Of a stretch of 58,005 nt of DNA, positions 57,708 through 58,005 are shown in pieces; position 1 is the first letter of the stretch, and each line of letters starts with the position of its first letter. The notes beneath the pieces were generated by a model, which was given only the letters and a program-made list of their open reading frames with translations, did no database searches and was not told the DNA's origin. A program made the translations under genes and the position numbers. This stretch comes from Gammaproteobacteria bacterium (GTDB lineage Bacteria; Pseudomonadota; Gammaproteobacteria; JAJPIJ01), in assembly GCA_021324815.1 (NCBI GenBank), contig JAJPIJ010000007.1, positions 1-58,005 on the forward strand, in the 5' to 3' direction.

Positions 57708-57748
57708 CCTCGTAAAAATTTTCCCATTACCGCCGGCGGCGAAAGTGT

Positions 57749-57773
57749 CGCACGGTTTTTTCCGTGCGTTTTT
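57749..57773 (+). terminator. Rho-independent terminator of the glucan synthase gene
   Basis: A 7-bp stem, CGCACGG with CCGTGCG, around a T6 loop and followed by TTTTT, 42 bp after the stop codon. Confidence 0.88.
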
Positions 57774-57940
57774 CGTTCATCGTCACACGCATGTCACCCG
57801 CGCGCGCCAGACTGACCGCATTCGTGTCCGAAGGATCTGGTATGTAATTTGCTCCATCCATGATGGGATGTTTCATTGGGAGGGAATCTGATTGAATAAG
57901 GTGATTGTAAAAGATTTGGCACCAGATTTAGGCTGGTGTC

Positions 57941-58005
57941 ATGGATCTCAAGACCTTTGAAAAGCTTGTTACCAGGGCCTCTGCGGCGGAGCGGCTGGTG
58001 CGTTA
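57941..58005 (+). CDS. Possible gene start, cut by the window end
   Basis: An ATG at 57941 opens a frame (MDLKTFEKLVTRASAAERLV) that runs off the window. A stem (TGGCACCAG with CTGGTGTCA, one G-U pair) lies just before it and would hold the weak AGG ribosome site. Too little is present to identify the product. The call is tentative. Confidence 0.35.
   Translation, partial: MDLKTFEKLVTRASAAERLVR

Overview
The window is GC-rich, densely coded bacterial chromosome. The left end carries the order thrS-infC-rpmI-rplT-pheS-pheT-ihfA-merR-like-tRNA-Pro, with uvrB and glmS nearby. IHF, this gene order and a GlrR-type sigma-54 activator point to a gammaproteobacterium. From about 19 kb on, most of the window is one-carbon (C1) metabolism, so the organism is a methylotroph or methanotroph. 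No methane monooxygenase, calcium-type MxaFI or PQQ synthesis genes are present here.

Layout. (1) 1-19.1 kb, housekeeping: tRNA-Asn, an aspartate-type aminotransferase, uvrB, tRNA-Val, the thrS to tRNA-Pro cluster, two small envelope proteins, glmS, a sigma-54 response regulator, an Hpt protein, a CHASE-type hybrid kinase and an APS kinase. (2) 19.2-24.9 kb, periplasmic methanol oxidation: a small secreted protein, a lanthanide-type methanol dehydrogenase (xoxF), a pseudoazurin-like blue copper protein where a cytochrome XoxG would be expected, xoxJ, and an unknown periplasmic protein in operon with xoxJ. (3) 24.9-34.4 kb, minus strand: the hydrolytic formyltransferase complex fhcB-A-D-C, followed without a real gap by an NAD-type formate dehydrogenase (fused gamma-beta subunit, then alpha) and a small helical protein. 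(4) 34.7-41.5 kb, minus strand: a second, divergent set ordered fwdD-fwdB-fwdA-ftr-fwdC-ferredoxin-ferredoxin reductase. (5) 41.8-46.2 kb, plus strand: a MacA/MacB-like ABC exporter. (6) 46.2-47.6 kb, minus strand: a ParA-type ATPase and a small partner. (7) 47.9-54.6 kb, plus strand: the H4MPT island with beta-RFAP synthase, mtdB, an ATP-grasp ligase, mch, a RimK-like ligase, a CitG-like protein and fae. (8) 55-58 kb: a GH17-GT2 glucan synthase-like protein and the first codons of a possible gene.

How it fits together. XoxF oxidises methanol in the periplasm. Formaldehyde is captured by Fae, oxidised by MtdB, hydrated by Mch, and the formyl group is moved to methanofuran (methylofuran) by Ftr/FhcD. 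The window then holds two ways to finish. The Fhc complex would release formate to the adjacent formate dehydrogenase. The second set keeps what the hydrolase lost: FwdB has a Cys-His-Gly-Pro motif at the molybdenum/tungsten ligand position plus four N-terminal iron-sulfur cysteines, and a separate molybdopterin-binding FwdD is present. It therefore looks like a true formylmethanofuran dehydrogenase of archaeal type, wired through its own ferredoxin and FprA-like reductase to NADP(H). This pairing, and the blue copper protein beside xoxF, are the two most unusual parts of the window. All functions are read from sequence motifs and gene order; no database search was run.
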